This document shows, piece by piece, positions 1-7,454 of a stretch of 22,082 nucleotides of DNA. How positions within the stretch are numbered: position 1 is the first letter of the stretch; the number at the start of each line of letters is the position of its first letter. A program made the position numbers and the translations under genes. The notes under the pieces were generated by a model. It did not search any database, was not told where the DNA came from, and saw only the letters and a list, made by a program, of their open reading frames with translations. This stretch comes from CAZUMH01 sp964621645 (GTDB taxonomy: Bacteria > Zhuqueibacterota > QNDG01 > JAGLOF01): assembly GCA_964621645.1 (NCBI GenBank), contig CAZUMH010000053.1, positions 1-22,082 of the forward strand, in the 5' to 3' direction.

Positions 1-1
1 A

Positions 2-553
2 GATATCGAATCAGCTATTACATTTTTAAGGTTAAAGGATAATATTCAAAGATTCAATGTGGACACCTCAAACATTGTCGTTGGCGGATGGAGTTATGGA
101 GGAGCGATGGCGTTAACTGCTGCACTTTATAATGATAAAATAAAAAGAATAATTTCTATAGCAGGTGCCGATGAATCGGTCTTTGGAAATAAAATACTAA
201 AAGATAAAAACTATCATGATAAATTTGTTCAAATGCTTAAAAGTACTGAATATCCAAATGGACCGATAAAAACCAATGTAGATTCAATTTTGATTTATTG
301 GTTAGCAAATCTCGATAAATATAATCAAGTAATACATGCAGAGTCTATAAAAAATAGAGACATTCTCCTATTGGGTGGTTTAGATGATAATGATGTTGTT
401 CTGGAGGAGCATATTCTTCCATTATATAGAAAACTTAAAGAGTTAGATGCAAAGCAGCTTGAAATCAAAGTGTTTAATTCCGATCACTCTTTTAAGGATG
501 TGAGAGATGAATTGGCAAGTACAATATATACATGGATAGTAAATATAGATTAA
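2..553 (+). CDS. alpha/beta hydrolase, 5' end outside window
   Basis: The reading frame is open from the window edge, so the N-terminus is missing; the GTG at 59 is an internal Val, not a start. The 183 visible residues hold the nucleophile elbow GWSYGG (Ser at about visible residue 31), an acidic patch after the next strand (LGGLDDND, residues 125-131) and a His in NSDHSF (about residue 162). This order and spacing fit the Ser-Asp-His triad of the prolyl-oligopeptidase/dienelactone-hydrolase type. It probably hydrolyses an ester or peptide bond; the substrate cannot be told. The stop codon is followed within five bases by an attC site, so it is the gene of the first visible cassette. The DNA is AT-rich, unlike the yaiI cassette farther right. 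Confidence 0.8.
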   Translation, partial: DIESAITFLRLKDNIQRFNVDTSNIVVGGWSYGGAMALTAALYNDKIKRIISIAGADESVFGNKILKDKNYHDKFVQMLKSTEYPNGPIKTNVDSILIYWLANLDKYNQVIHAESIKNRDILLLGGLDDNDVVLEEHILPLYRKLKELDAKQLEIKVFNSDHSFKDVRDELASTIYTWIVNID

Positions 554-557
554 AGCA

Positions 558-680
558 CTATAACAAATGTTTCAACGAGGACGCCTACGCGTGCCATGAA
601 TTCTGACGAGTAAGATTCTTTGGAATTACTTCCTTAATTCGAGTTTAGTTTGCTTGGCGCCTGTTAAACAACCGTTAGGC
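558..680 (+). other. attC site 1
   Basis: The R'' box CTATAAC (558-564) and R' box GTTAGGC (674-680) bound a 123-bp imperfect palindrome. The inner box near 570 (GTTTCAACGAGGACGCC) pairs with GGCGCCTGTTAAAC near 656-669 once extra bases are bulged out, which is the attC hallmark. It has the same length as, and by eye about 70 percent identity to, attC site 5 at 7284. Confidence 0.85.
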
Positions 681-722
681 GATGTTAAAATTTCTCTTTA
701 TGTTCTTTAAGCGGAGAACAAA

Positions 723-983
723 ATGTCAACTTCAAATGAATCTAAAAAACACTACTGGTTCCCAGCGAAGAGATATGGCTTGGGATGGGGATTTCCTTCC
801 GCCTGGCAAGGTTGGCTAATCCTTCTCATTTATTTAGGGGCTATTTCATTTAGTGCTTATGTTTTCTCGCCATCTAGCAAAACCACTTCATTTCTCTTGG
901 CCACCATAGCCATCAGTGTAACACTCATCGTGATTTGCTGGATTAAAGGCGAGCCTCCAAAGTGGCGTTGGGGGAAACGATAG
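723..983 (+). CDS. small cassette-encoded membrane protein
   Basis: An 86-residue protein with an N-terminal aromatic, basic stretch (HYWFPAKRYGLGWGFP, residues 10-25), two predicted transmembrane helices (about 28-50 and 55-73) and a short cationic tail ending GEPPKWRWGKR. It starts at ATG after a GGAGAA ribosome-binding site. It is the only gene between attC sites 1 and 2, so it fills a one-gene cassette. Small WFPAKRYG-type membrane proteins of this design are, to my recollection, common in integron cassettes, but the function is unknown. A minus-strand frame overlapping it (857-1045) runs into the attC and is a shadow. Confidence 0.75.
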   Translation: MSTSNESKKHYWFPAKRYGLGWGFPSAWQGWLILLIYLGAISFSAYVFSPSSKTTSFLLATIAISVTLIVICWIKGEPPKWRWGKR

Positions 984-1046
984 AAGCAATTCAAAACCGG
1001 TCTAGATGCATGCTGGTGGAGACTAACTCGGTTCCATGAAGACATC

Positions 1047-1181
1047 GCCTAACCAGCGCATGCAGGCCGACGGGCGAGCTTGTCACGCCGCTGGCGTGAC
1101 AAGCAAATGAGAAGAATCGAAAACCAAGAGGTGGCCAGCGGCGCGCCGAGCCACCCGCGGCTGATGCGCATACCGTTAGCC
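1047..1181 (+). other. attC site 2
   Basis: The R'' box GCCTAAC (1047-1053) and R' box GTTAGCC (1175-1181) bound a 135-bp imperfect palindrome. The inner GCGCATGCAGGCCG near 1056 pairs with CGGCTGATGCGC near 1159 after bulging extra G residues. A second internal hairpin (CTTGTCACGCC / GGCGTGACAAG, around 1079-1103) lies in the variable terminal part. Confidence 0.88.
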
Positions 1182-1204
1182 CGTTACCTACGATTGTTGT
1201 GAGC

Positions 1205-1984
1205 CTATTTGATTACTTTCTTGAAGGCTCTCAAGGCCATAGTCATCCCCAAAACTGCAAATCCCACAGCAACAACAAAGCAAAGCCACAGCGGAATATT
1301 CGCTACCATCCCCATAGTGGGCGTTGGACCTAAAGTGATCTGTCGCAGACCGGTCACAACATAGGTTGTTGGATTGGCATAAGCGCCAATTCGCATCCAG
1401 GAAGGCAAGGTTTCTAGGGGATAAAGTGAATTACTCAAGAAAAGCAATGGCAGTTGCAGCATGAATATCATCATGTGATATCCTTCCGAGCTATCGGTTG
1501 ATGAAGCTACTGCCAGGGCAAACCCTGAGAAACCAATCCCGTAACCGGTTATCAACAGCAATCCACCCAACCAGCCCAGGGGATTATCGCTTAACTTAGC
1601 TCCCATGAGCAAGCCTACAATCAAAATGATGATGGATTGAATGAGTACTTTTGTAACGATACCGGTTGTATTACCCATCAAGATGCTCAGTCGCGGGATC
1701 GGAGCAGCCAGGTATTCTTTGACAATCCCAATCAACCGTTCGTTGAGCCAGGTTGACCCTCCGACGATGGCTGCACTGACCGCTGTTAGCGCCACAATGC
1801 CAGGCACCATAAACGTCATATAGTCATTTCCACCACCGGGTGCAGTGGTTCCCATCAGGCTGCGCATCCCTACCCCAAACAGGATCACCCATAAAATTGG
1901 TTGCATGAGCATTCCCACAATTTCTTCGGGATGTACCCATGCTTTTTTTATTTGTTTTTGCCACAATAAGAGGGTCGCATTCAT
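1205..1984 (-). CDS. ABC-2 type transporter permease (DrrB-like)
   Basis: This 259-residue protein has an amphipathic cytoplasmic N-terminus followed by about six hydrophobic segments (near residues 25-45, 55-75, 110-130, 138-160, 170-195, 230-252), the layout of ABC-2 permeases. It would form the membrane channel of an exporter with the ATPase encoded just upstream; DrrAB-like pairs export drugs, lipids or antibiotics, and the substrate here is unknown. Its start at 1984 follows AAGGAAA, and only 11 bases separate it from the ATPase stop, so the two are co-transcribed. The operon runs against the attC orientation; this last gene ends 23 bases from attC site 2. Confidence 0.9.
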   Translation of the reverse strand: MNATLLLWQKQIKKAWVHPEEIVGMLMQPILWVILFGVGMRSLMGTTAPGGGNDYMTFMVPGIVALTAVSAAIVGGSTWLNERLIGIVKEYLAAPIPRLSILMGNTTGIVTKVLIQSIIILIVGLLMGAKLSDNPLGWLGGLLLITGYGIGFSGFALAVASSTDSSEGYHMMIFMLQLPLLFLSNSLYPLETLPSWMRIGAYANPTTYVVTGLRQITLGPTPTMGMVANIPLWLCFVVAVGFAVLGMTMALRAFKKVIK

Positions 1985-1995
1985 TTTTCGTTTCC

Positions 1996-2949
1996 TTATT
2001 TATCCCGTAATTGGCGTCCGGTATATTTCAAAAAGACATCTCCCAGACCGGGTTTTGCCACCGAAATATCTTCAACCACAAACCCGCTTTTGTTAGCCGT
2101 CTCAATAATTTCAACCAGGCGGCGATTGCCGGAATCAACGCCAATCTGAAGAATACCATTTGAAGAATTGAAACTTTCCACATACGGGAGCGTTTTGACA
2201 TTTTCTAAATATGTGTCCAGATTACCACTACCGATAATTTGAATACTGTCGGCGCCCATCTGGTCGACAAGTTCACGCGGGGAACTTTCGACCACAATTT
2301 TGCCGTGATCCATAATCCCAACCCGGTCTGCCAGCGCTTCGGCTTCATCCATATAGTGAGTTGTTAAAAGTAAGGTCATGGAGGTATTTGTTTTCAAGGT
2401 TCGAATATACGCCCAAATATTGGCTCGGTTTTGGGGATCCAAACCTTGCGTCGGTTCATCCAAAAAGAGAACAGCCGGATTGGTAATCAAACCCCGCGCC
2501 AACTCCAGACGCCGTTTCATGCCACCTGAATAGGTATTGGTACGCCGGTCGGCAGCTTCCTCTAATTCGACCAGGGTTAGTAACTCCTCAATTTTTGCCA
2601 ATCGCTCAGCTTTTCCAATACCGTATAGTCGGGCGTGGAAATCTAAAGACTCTCGTCCGGTCAGATCAGGGTCTAAAACAATCTCCTGAAATGTAACCCC
2701 GATTTGCCGGCGGACTTCGTCGGCCTGCCGGATAACATCCAGGCCCGCGATTTGGGCGCTCCCGGAAGTTGGTTTAATCAACGTGGTGAGCATGGATAGT
2801 GTGGTTGTTTTTCCGGCGCCATTTGGCCCCAACAACGCGTAAATTGTGTTTGTAGGAATTGATAGATCGATGCTGTCTACCGCGAGAACTTCTTTGTTGA
2901 ATCGTTTGGTCAAACTTTTGGTTGAGATTGCTGTTCCGTTTGTATGCAT
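1996..2949 (-). CDS. ABC transporter ATP-binding protein (DrrA-like)
   Basis: This 317-residue ATPase has Walker A GPNGAGKTT (residues 41-49), a Q-loop Gln at about 88, signature YSGGMKRRLELARG (140-153), Walker B LFLDEP (161-166) and the switch His in TTHYMDEAEALADR (about 198). The C-terminal 85 residues form the extra domain typical of DrrA/CcmA-type multidrug ATPases. All catalytic residues are intact, so it is probably functional. It powers export through the permease encoded 11 bases downstream. An AAGGAAA ribosome-binding site lies before the ATG, and the gap to the preceding dehydrogenase gene is 11 bases, consistent with one transcript under the PadR regulator. Confidence 0.93.
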   Translation of the reverse strand: MHTNGTAISTKSLTKRFNKEVLAVDSIDLSIPTNTIYALLGPNGAGKTTTLSMLTTLIKPTSGSAQIAGLDVIRQADEVRRQIGVTFQEIVLDPDLTGRESLDFHARLYGIGKAERLAKIEELLTLVELEEAADRRTNTYSGGMKRRLELARGLITNPAVLFLDEPTQGLDPQNRANIWAYIRTLKTNTSMTLLLTTHYMDEAEALADRVGIMDHGKIVVESSPRELVDQMGADSIQIIGSGNLDTYLENVKTLPYVESFNSSNGILQIGVDSGNRRLVEIIETANKSGFVVEDISVAKPGLGDVFLKYTGRQLRDK

Positions 2950-2960
2950 AAATATTTTCC

Positions 2961-3788
2961 TTATGCTTGAAGGCCGGTGAGTTCTTCCGCAATTTGTAAT
3001 AATTTTTCTGGTTTGTTACGCTCTTGAGCAGAGATGTCAATCTCGCGCGCTTCTGTTTTGTAGAAATATTTTCCTGAAAGTTCTTTCACTTCATCAGATA
3101 TTGCCAGATAGGCTATTCTGTCGCCTCCCTTTTGGGGATTTTCTAAAAACAAGTTGACGATTTTAATGATAAAATTCGGATAATCCCGAAACGAATTGGT
3201 TGCCAGAACTCCGGGATGTAACGCGTTTACTGTAATCCCTTTGTCTCTGCATCTCTTTGCCAATTCAACTGTATAGAGAACCGATGCCAATTTTGAATTC
3301 GCATACGCGTCACCTGCTTTGTAGCGGGTCTTCATCATTAAATCATCAAAATCGATTGAGCCGTTTTTGTACAACTCCGACACTACATTGATAATGCGAC
3401 CATTCCCGCCCGCCTCAAGATTTTCCAATAGCATCTGAGATAGCATAAACGGCGCCATAAAATTTACGGCAAAAGTCATTTCGATCCCATTCGCAGTTTC
3501 TTCTCTTTTCACTTTGTACAAACCGGCATTATTCACTAAAACATCTATTACCTGATATTGGCTTTTGATTTTTTCAACAGCAGTACGTATCGAGAGTGGG
3601 TCCGACAAATCGACGGGAATCAGGAATACATTCTTGTTACCTGATTGAGTTACGATTTCTTTTTGTACCTGTGCCGATTTTTCGCTATCTCTGCATAGCA
3701 TAAGAATGCGGTGTTCCAATTTTGCAAGATTTAATGCGGCCTCTTTCCCAATTCCTGAATTTGATCCTGTAACGATAATTGTCTTCAT
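2961..3788 (-). CDS. short-chain dehydrogenase/reductase
   Basis: A 275-residue Rossmann-fold oxidoreductase of the SDR family. It shows the cofactor motif TGSNSGIG (residues 7-14), NNAG (86-89), the catalytic Ser of NVVSELY (about 137) and the YxxxK pair YANSK (Tyr162, Lys166). An Arg/Asp pair after beta-2 (CRDSEK) suggests NADP(H) preference, though this is inference. It resembles retinol-dehydrogenase/WW-domain-oxidoreductase-like SDRs. It starts at ATG after GAGG and lies 27 bases after padR and 11 before the ATPase, so it sits inside the transporter operon. It could modify a compound that the pump exports; no substrate can be assigned. Confidence 0.92.
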   Translation of the reverse strand: MKTIIVTGSNSGIGKEAALNLAKLEHRILMLCRDSEKSAQVQKEIVTQSGNKNVFLIPVDLSDPLSIRTAVEKIKSQYQVIDVLVNNAGLYKVKREETANGIEMTFAVNFMAPFMLSQMLLENLEAGGNGRIINVVSELYKNGSIDFDDLMMKTRYKAGDAYANSKLASVLYTVELAKRCRDKGITVNALHPGVLATNSFRDYPNFIIKIVNLFLENPQKGGDRIAYLAISDEVKELSGKYFYKTEAREIDISAQERNKPEKLLQIAEELTGLQA

Positions 3789-3815
3789 TCTGCGCCTCTT
3801 CTTTGTATTCGATAG

Positions 3816-4337
3816 TTATCCAGGTAATTTTGCATACTGCAAACGATTGATGACTTCAACCAGCCACTGGATTTCTGTGGCATAGTAGTGGTGCAGATAC
3901 TCAACCGCCAAATGACTTTGACGGATTTCCTCTGTAACGCCATCCAATTGTTGGAATTTTGCTTCAATTGCCTGATGTCGTTGTTTCAAAAGTGTAATCA
4001 CTTCTTCTGATGGGAGCGCATACACAAAATCAAGACCAACCACACCGGGAAATTCCGGCGTGGGGCAGGTAGACAGATTTTCCCGTAACAAGCGATAAAA
4101 TGCTGCTTCGCCTTCTTTAGTGACAGTGTATACCCGCCGAGGAGGACGATTTCCTTCTTGTTCTTCCTGGTGAGTTATCCACCCATCCGTTTCCATATCA
4201 TTCAGTAGTTTGTAAGCATTAGATTTTTTTAGTGTAATTGACATCCCAGGATTATGTTGCAGCATTTCGTTCAATTGATAACCGTGCATATCGTGGCTAA
4301 GCAGTAATCCTAGCAATAGAAGTTTCTTTTCCATCAT
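3816..4337 (-). CDS. PadR-family transcriptional regulator
   Basis: A 173-residue protein with an N-terminal winged helix: KKLLLLGLLLSHDMHGYQLNEML opening (described in two parts: KKLLLLGLL and HGYQLNEML), a middle DGWITHQEE...PPRRVYTVTKEGEAAF wing, and a C-terminal helical dimerisation region (about residues 95-173). The order is standard for PadR family repressors that control adjacent efflux genes. The upstream ATG at 4376 would give 13 more residues, but it lies inside the operator palindrome; the MM pair at 4337 has GGGGA seven bases upstream and matches the usual N-terminus. It is first in the operon padR-SDR-ATPase-permease and probably represses its own transcription, with release on binding a small molecule. 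Confidence 0.9.
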   Translation of the reverse strand: MMEKKLLLLGLLLSHDMHGYQLNEMLQHNPGMSITLKKSNAYKLLNDMETDGWITHQEEQEGNRPPRRVYTVTKEGEAAFYRLLRENLSTCPTPEFPGVVGLDFVYALPSEEVITLLKQRHQAIEAKFQQLDGVTEEIRQSHLAVEYLHHYYATEIQWLVEVINRLQYAKLPG

Positions 4338-4356
4338 TGTATCATCCCCATGATTA

Positions 4357-4384
4357 GTCACTATTGTAATAGTCATTAGTGACC
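4357..4384. promoter_or_regulatory. probable PadR operator (nested palindromes)
   Basis: GTCACTA (4357-4363) and TAGTGAC (4377-4383) form an inverted repeat with a 13-bp spacer. Inside it ACTATTGTAATAGT (4360-4373) is a second, 14-bp palindrome. It lies directly downstream of the -10 box of the minus-strand promoter, overlapping the expected transcription start, a standard place for an autorepressor. Binding by the adjacent PadR is inference. Confidence 0.7.
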
Positions 4385-4413
4385 AATATACTGCAAAATT
4401 TTCTCTTTGTCAA
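4385..4413 (-). promoter_or_regulatory. sigma70-type promoter of the padR operon
   Basis: Read on the minus strand, TTGACA (4413-4408) and TATATT (4390-4385) are separated by exactly 17 bases. It provides the reversed operon with its own promoter, independent of any integron promoter from the left. Confidence 0.75.
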
Positions 4414-4469
4414 TCAAAAGTCAAACCAATTCATTTCCTCAGAAGAAAAATTGTATCAATCCAACACCG

Positions 4470-4595
4470 GGCTAACAAGCCGCATGCAGCCGAATGCCTA
4501 CAGCCCGATTTTTTGAAGTTGTGTAGCTTATGGAGTTGGTTTATAATCAAAGGTAACTTGTTAGCCCGGCATCGTCTGATGCGGGGTCGTTAGCC
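4470..4595 (+). other. attC site 3
   Basis: The R'' box GGCTAAC (4470-4476) and R' box GTTAGCC (4589-4595) bound a 126-bp imperfect palindrome. The inner CCGCATGCAGCCGA near 4480 pairs with TCGTCTGATGCGG near 4572 with extra bases bulged. An additional GTTAGCC copy at 4559 lies inside the site. Confidence 0.88.
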
Positions 4596-4607
4596 CATAA
4601 ATATCCC

Positions 4608-4636
4608 TTGCAACGTAACGGGTTACACTTTATATT
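4608..4636 (+). promoter_or_regulatory. promoter with internal operator for higBA
   Basis: TTGCAA (4608-4613) and TATATT (4631-4636) are 17 bases apart. The spacer holds the palindrome GTAAC-GG-GTTAC (4615-4626), well placed for autorepression by the HigA-type antitoxin. The promoter starts 12 bases after the attC end, so the cassette carries its own expression signals. Confidence 0.68.
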
Positions 4637-4671
4637 GTGATGGTTAAAAGATATTGGGTGGTCCGCCAGCT

Positions 4672-4950
4672 ATGATAAAATCGTTCAAGAATAAAGCATT
4701 GTCAAAATTATACACTGATGGAAACAGGAGTAAAATTAATCCAGATCATGTTTCAAAAATTTTAAGGGTACTTGACCGTCTCGATGCTTCTGCAAATCCA
4801 CAGGACATGAATTTGCCAGGGTATCATTTGCATCAATTAAAAGGAAGACTAAAAGGTGCATGGGCTGTAAGTATCAGTGGAAATTGGAGAATCACCTTTG
4901 AATTTGAAGGAAACGATGTGATAAATGTTGATTACCTTGATTATCATTGA
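4672..4950 (+). CDS. higB: RelE/HigB-family toxin
   Basis: A 92-residue protein of the HigB-1/RelE fold: basic N-terminal helix (MIKSFKNKALSKLY), HLHQLKGRLKGAWAVSISG core (residues about 53-71), then WRITFEFEGNDVINVDYLDYH at the C-terminus. Family members are ribosome-dependent mRNA interferases. The ATG at 4672 matches the usual family start; an in-frame GTG at 4654 would add six residues and is less likely. The antitoxin gene follows after 17 bases, the toxin-first order characteristic of higBA. Toxin-antitoxin cassettes are frequent in large integrons and are thought to stabilise the array. Confidence 0.92.
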   Translation: MIKSFKNKALSKLYTDGNRSKINPDHVSKILRVLDRLDASANPQDMNLPGYHLHQLKGRLKGAWAVSISGNWRITFEFEGNDVINVDYLDYH

Positions 4951-4967
4951 GGAGGTAAAAAAAAAGA

Positions 4968-5258
4968 ATGTATAAAAGAAAGCCTACACATCCCGGTGAA
5001 ATTATAAGAGAAGATATCCTGAAACCGCTGGGCTTGACTGTGACGGATGCTGCTAAGAAATTAGGTGTTACCAGGAAAACACTTTCTGCCCTTATAAACT
5101 GCAGATCTGGATTGAGCCCTGAAATGGCCATTCGGATCAGTAAAGCAACGAATACGACACCTGAAAGCTGGTTGTTTATGCAGGCCAAATTGGATCTTTG
5201 GGAGGCCGCACACGAACAAACTGATGTTAAATCATTTATATCAGAAGATGCCGCTTAA
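4968..5258 (+). CDS. higA: HigA-family antitoxin, XRE-type HTH
   Basis: A 96-residue protein with the HigA opening KRKPTHPGEIIREDILKPLG, then a helix-turn-helix (VTDAAKKLGVTRKTLSALIN, residues 25-44) followed by SGLSPEMAIRISKATNTTPESWLFMQ. The family neutralises the HigB toxin and represses its own operon. A strong GAGGAGG ribosome-binding site overlaps the end of the toxin gene. The stop codon lies eight bases before attC site 4, so the two genes together fill this cassette. Confidence 0.93.
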   Translation: MYKRKPTHPGEIIREDILKPLGLTVTDAAKKLGVTRKTLSALINCRSGLSPEMAIRISKATNTTPESWLFMQAKLDLWEAAHEQTDVKSFISEDAA

Positions 5259-5265
5259 TAAGATG

Positions 5266-5400
5266 GGCTAACCAGCGTATGAACGCGGACAAAGCAGTTT
5301 GTCACGGCCCTTGCATGTGAAGGCTCTTGCAGGCGCATGCCTTGCTGAAGGCAAGGCCCGCGCCAAACCGGCTTTGCCTGTTATACGCAGGTCGTTATGG
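5266..5400 (+). other. attC site 4
   Basis: The R'' box GGCTAAC (5266-5272) and R' box GTTATGG (5394-5400) bound a 135-bp imperfect palindrome with inner CCAGCGTAT pairing ATACGCAGG. Additional hairpin-forming runs (TGCCTTGCTGAAGGCA) fill the middle. The R' box departs from GTTRRRY at one position. Confidence 0.78.
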
Positions 5401-5426
5401 CATATAATAATTATTGGAGGTGCAAA

Positions 5427-6158
5427 ATGATTAGAAAACCTCTTTTTTCCCTATTTACCATCCTGTTTGTGGTATTGTTAATAATATTTACTCAAGGATG
5501 CGCCACAATACAAAATCACTGGCAAGTTGCTCAATCTACTAATACTATCAGATCCTATGAAGATTTTTTGGAACGTTATCCTGACAGTGAATTTGTTGAT
5601 GATGCCAGAAAGAACATTACCACCATTAAAGAGCAAATCAAACAATTAGACAAAGCAGTTAGAAATGTTCTTCCCTCAGGTTCGGAGATCAACATACGAT
5701 CAATTTCTCGATACCCAGACAAGCCTGAATTCGTAATATGGGCGCACTTATTAGAAGGTCATTCTGCAGATGAAAATAATCCTTATGTTCGAGGCAACTA
5801 TGGGACGCATGAAAAGCTTACCCGACTAGTTAGATATAGATGTGCAAAAATATTAAAGTCGATATCCGAAGGAAAAATAATCCCTGATGGAAGTTCTATG
5901 AAAATCGTATCAATGCATGGTGTCAGACAAATATATAATCCAATGCTTGACAGAAATCCAAACCCTATCGTGGTCAATCAGAGGATGAATGCGGCTCCTG
6001 TTGATAAAGCCATGGCAATTTATATCATTACAATACCAATAGACATAATGAAGAGAAGTGATTTATCTAAATTGAGTGAGGAAAAAATTATGTCTCTCTG
6101 GGACGTAACTACAAATATTATTCCTGAACTACAGTTTGGGTCAGAATGGTTCAGATGA
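5427..6158 (+). CDS. hypothetical lipoprotein
   Basis: The protein has 243 residues from the ATG at 5427, which follows GGAGG at a proper distance; an in-frame upstream ATG at 5397 overlaps the attC end and is not favoured. The N-terminus MIRKPLFSLF plus a hydrophobic run ends at TQGC, a lipobox with Cys at about residue 25, so export and lipidation are likely. Residues 36-62 (SYEDFLERYPDSEFVDDAR) look like one TPR-type helical hairpin as in BamD-like proteins. The remainder is not recognised. It is the first of two genes between attC sites 4 and 5, and the second lies 63 bases downstream with no attC between. Confidence 0.75.
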   Translation: MIRKPLFSLFTILFVVLLIIFTQGCATIQNHWQVAQSTNTIRSYEDFLERYPDSEFVDDARKNITTIKEQIKQLDKAVRNVLPSGSEINIRSISRYPDKPEFVIWAHLLEGHSADENNPYVRGNYGTHEKLTRLVRYRCAKILKSISEGKIIPDGSSMKIVSMHGVRQIYNPMLDRNPNPIVVNQRMNAAPVDKAMAIYIITIPIDIMKRSDLSKLSEEKIMSLWDVTTNIIPELQFGSEWFR

Positions 6159-6221
6159 CATTAAAATTAAATTTCTCGCATTAGTAAAAAATTTCAATAA
6201 AATTACTACAGGAGAAATCCA

Positions 6222-7220
6222 ATGAAAATCCATCAACTTTATATCACGTTGCTTTTTTCGACTCTCGTTTCCGTTTCCAATTTATTTGCACAAAATTATT
6301 CACTCGCATTATCACTAAGCGGTTCGGGACGCGGCTCGATTTTTGTCAACGGTTCTGAACGCACACTTTTTCCAGTGACCTACTGGTTCGTGTCTGGCAC
6401 ATCTGTAGAATTGCTGGCTTCACCGGATACTAATTGTGGGTTTGACGGCTGGACAGGTGATTACAATAGCAGTGATCCTGCGCTTTCATTCACCATTACA
6501 AGTCATATGAGTTTGACAGCTAAATTTGATGCTCTGCCAAATTTGGTTAGCTATGACTTTGCTATAGTTGATAATACAGGCCCGGACATTGAGTATTTGA
6601 CCAATGTACGAAACAATAGCCCAGCATCTGTAGTAAGTTCCTTCTATAATGAAATTTATCTATCCGAAGACAAAAATATCAACCCATTACAGGATTACTG
6701 GATTGACACATGGATATGTGATCCACTTGGACCATATGAGACTCGGGGGCCCGCCGGAGGTACACGAAACGAATACGTAAGCAGTATACCTGCAGGCGAG
6801 TACTATCTATGCTGGCATATTGATGCATACAATGCTGTCGAAGAATTCAATGAAGACGATAACAAGGTTTATGTAAACGATACAAAAATCATTATAGAAT
6901 CTACGTCGGTCGAAGAACCAACTGATGACAATACAGTAACAGAATCATTCATCCTGCATCAGAATTACCCCAATCCATTCAATCCGAGCACTGAGTGCCA
7001 ATATTTTTTACCTGTAAAAAGTCATGTACAATTAACCGTACATGATATGCAGGGCAGGATAATCCGTCACCTGGACAGCGGTATTAAACCGGCGGGTACA
7101 TATTCAGTAACCTGGGATGGCTATAATGTCTTGAAAAGTCCGGTTTCTACAGGGGTATACTTCATTGTTTTAAAAGCTGGAAATTTTACTCAAAAGCGAA
7201 AAGCATTGTTAATTCGATAG
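6222..7220 (+). CDS. secreted protein with T9SS C-terminal sorting domain
   Basis: The 332 residues open with a signal peptide (cleavage near LFAQ, about residue 24). Residues 27-90 form a bacterial surface repeat module (SGSGRGSIFVNGS, CGFDGWTGDYNSSDPALSFTI). Residues 93-220 look CARDB-like (YDFAIVDNTGPDIEYLTNVRN, AVEEFNEDDN). The C-terminal 85 residues carry the type A sorting signature LHQNYPNPFNPST, VHDMQGRIIRHL, GTYSVTWDGYN and STGVYFIVLKAG. The sorting domain implies type IX secretion in Bacteroidota-like or Ignavibacteria/Calditrichota-like hosts. It is the second gene of a two-gene cassette, has an AGGAGA ribosome-binding site, and ends 63 bases before attC site 5. It may be a surface adhesin-like protein; the ligand is unknown. 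Confidence 0.88.
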   Translation: MKIHQLYITLLFSTLVSVSNLFAQNYSLALSLSGSGRGSIFVNGSERTLFPVTYWFVSGTSVELLASPDTNCGFDGWTGDYNSSDPALSFTITSHMSLTAKFDALPNLVSYDFAIVDNTGPDIEYLTNVRNNSPASVVSSFYNEIYLSEDKNINPLQDYWIDTWICDPLGPYETRGPAGGTRNEYVSSIPAGEYYLCWHIDAYNAVEEFNEDDNKVYVNDTKIIIESTSVEEPTDDNTVTESFILHQNYPNPFNPSTECQYFLPVKSHVQLTVHDMQGRIIRHLDSGIKPAGTYSVTWDGYNVLKSPVSTGVYFIVLKAGNFTQKRKALLIR

Positions 7221-7283
7221 TAATAAATCAAACTATTATAGTCACTTTAGAATAATTAATATTTATACGTTTGACTATTGGTG

Positions 7284-7406
7284 GTATAACACTGGTTTAA
7301 ACAAGGACGCCCACGCGTATCATGAATTCTAACAAGCAAGTTATTGTGGAATCACTTCTTCGATTTAAGAGACATTTGCTCGGCGCCTGTTAAATCGCCG
7401 TTAGGC
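7284..7406 (+). other. attC site 5
   Basis: The R'' box GTATAAC (7284-7290) and R' box GTTAGGC (7400-7406) bound a 123-bp site. The inner GGTTTAAACAAGGACGCC pairs with GGCGCCTGTTAAATC after bulging a few bases. Its length and much of its sequence match attC site 1 at 558-680. Confidence 0.88.
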
Positions 7407-7454
7407 AATGCTTCACTTGATTTTGCTAATTAAAAGATGAGGAGGATGAATTTC

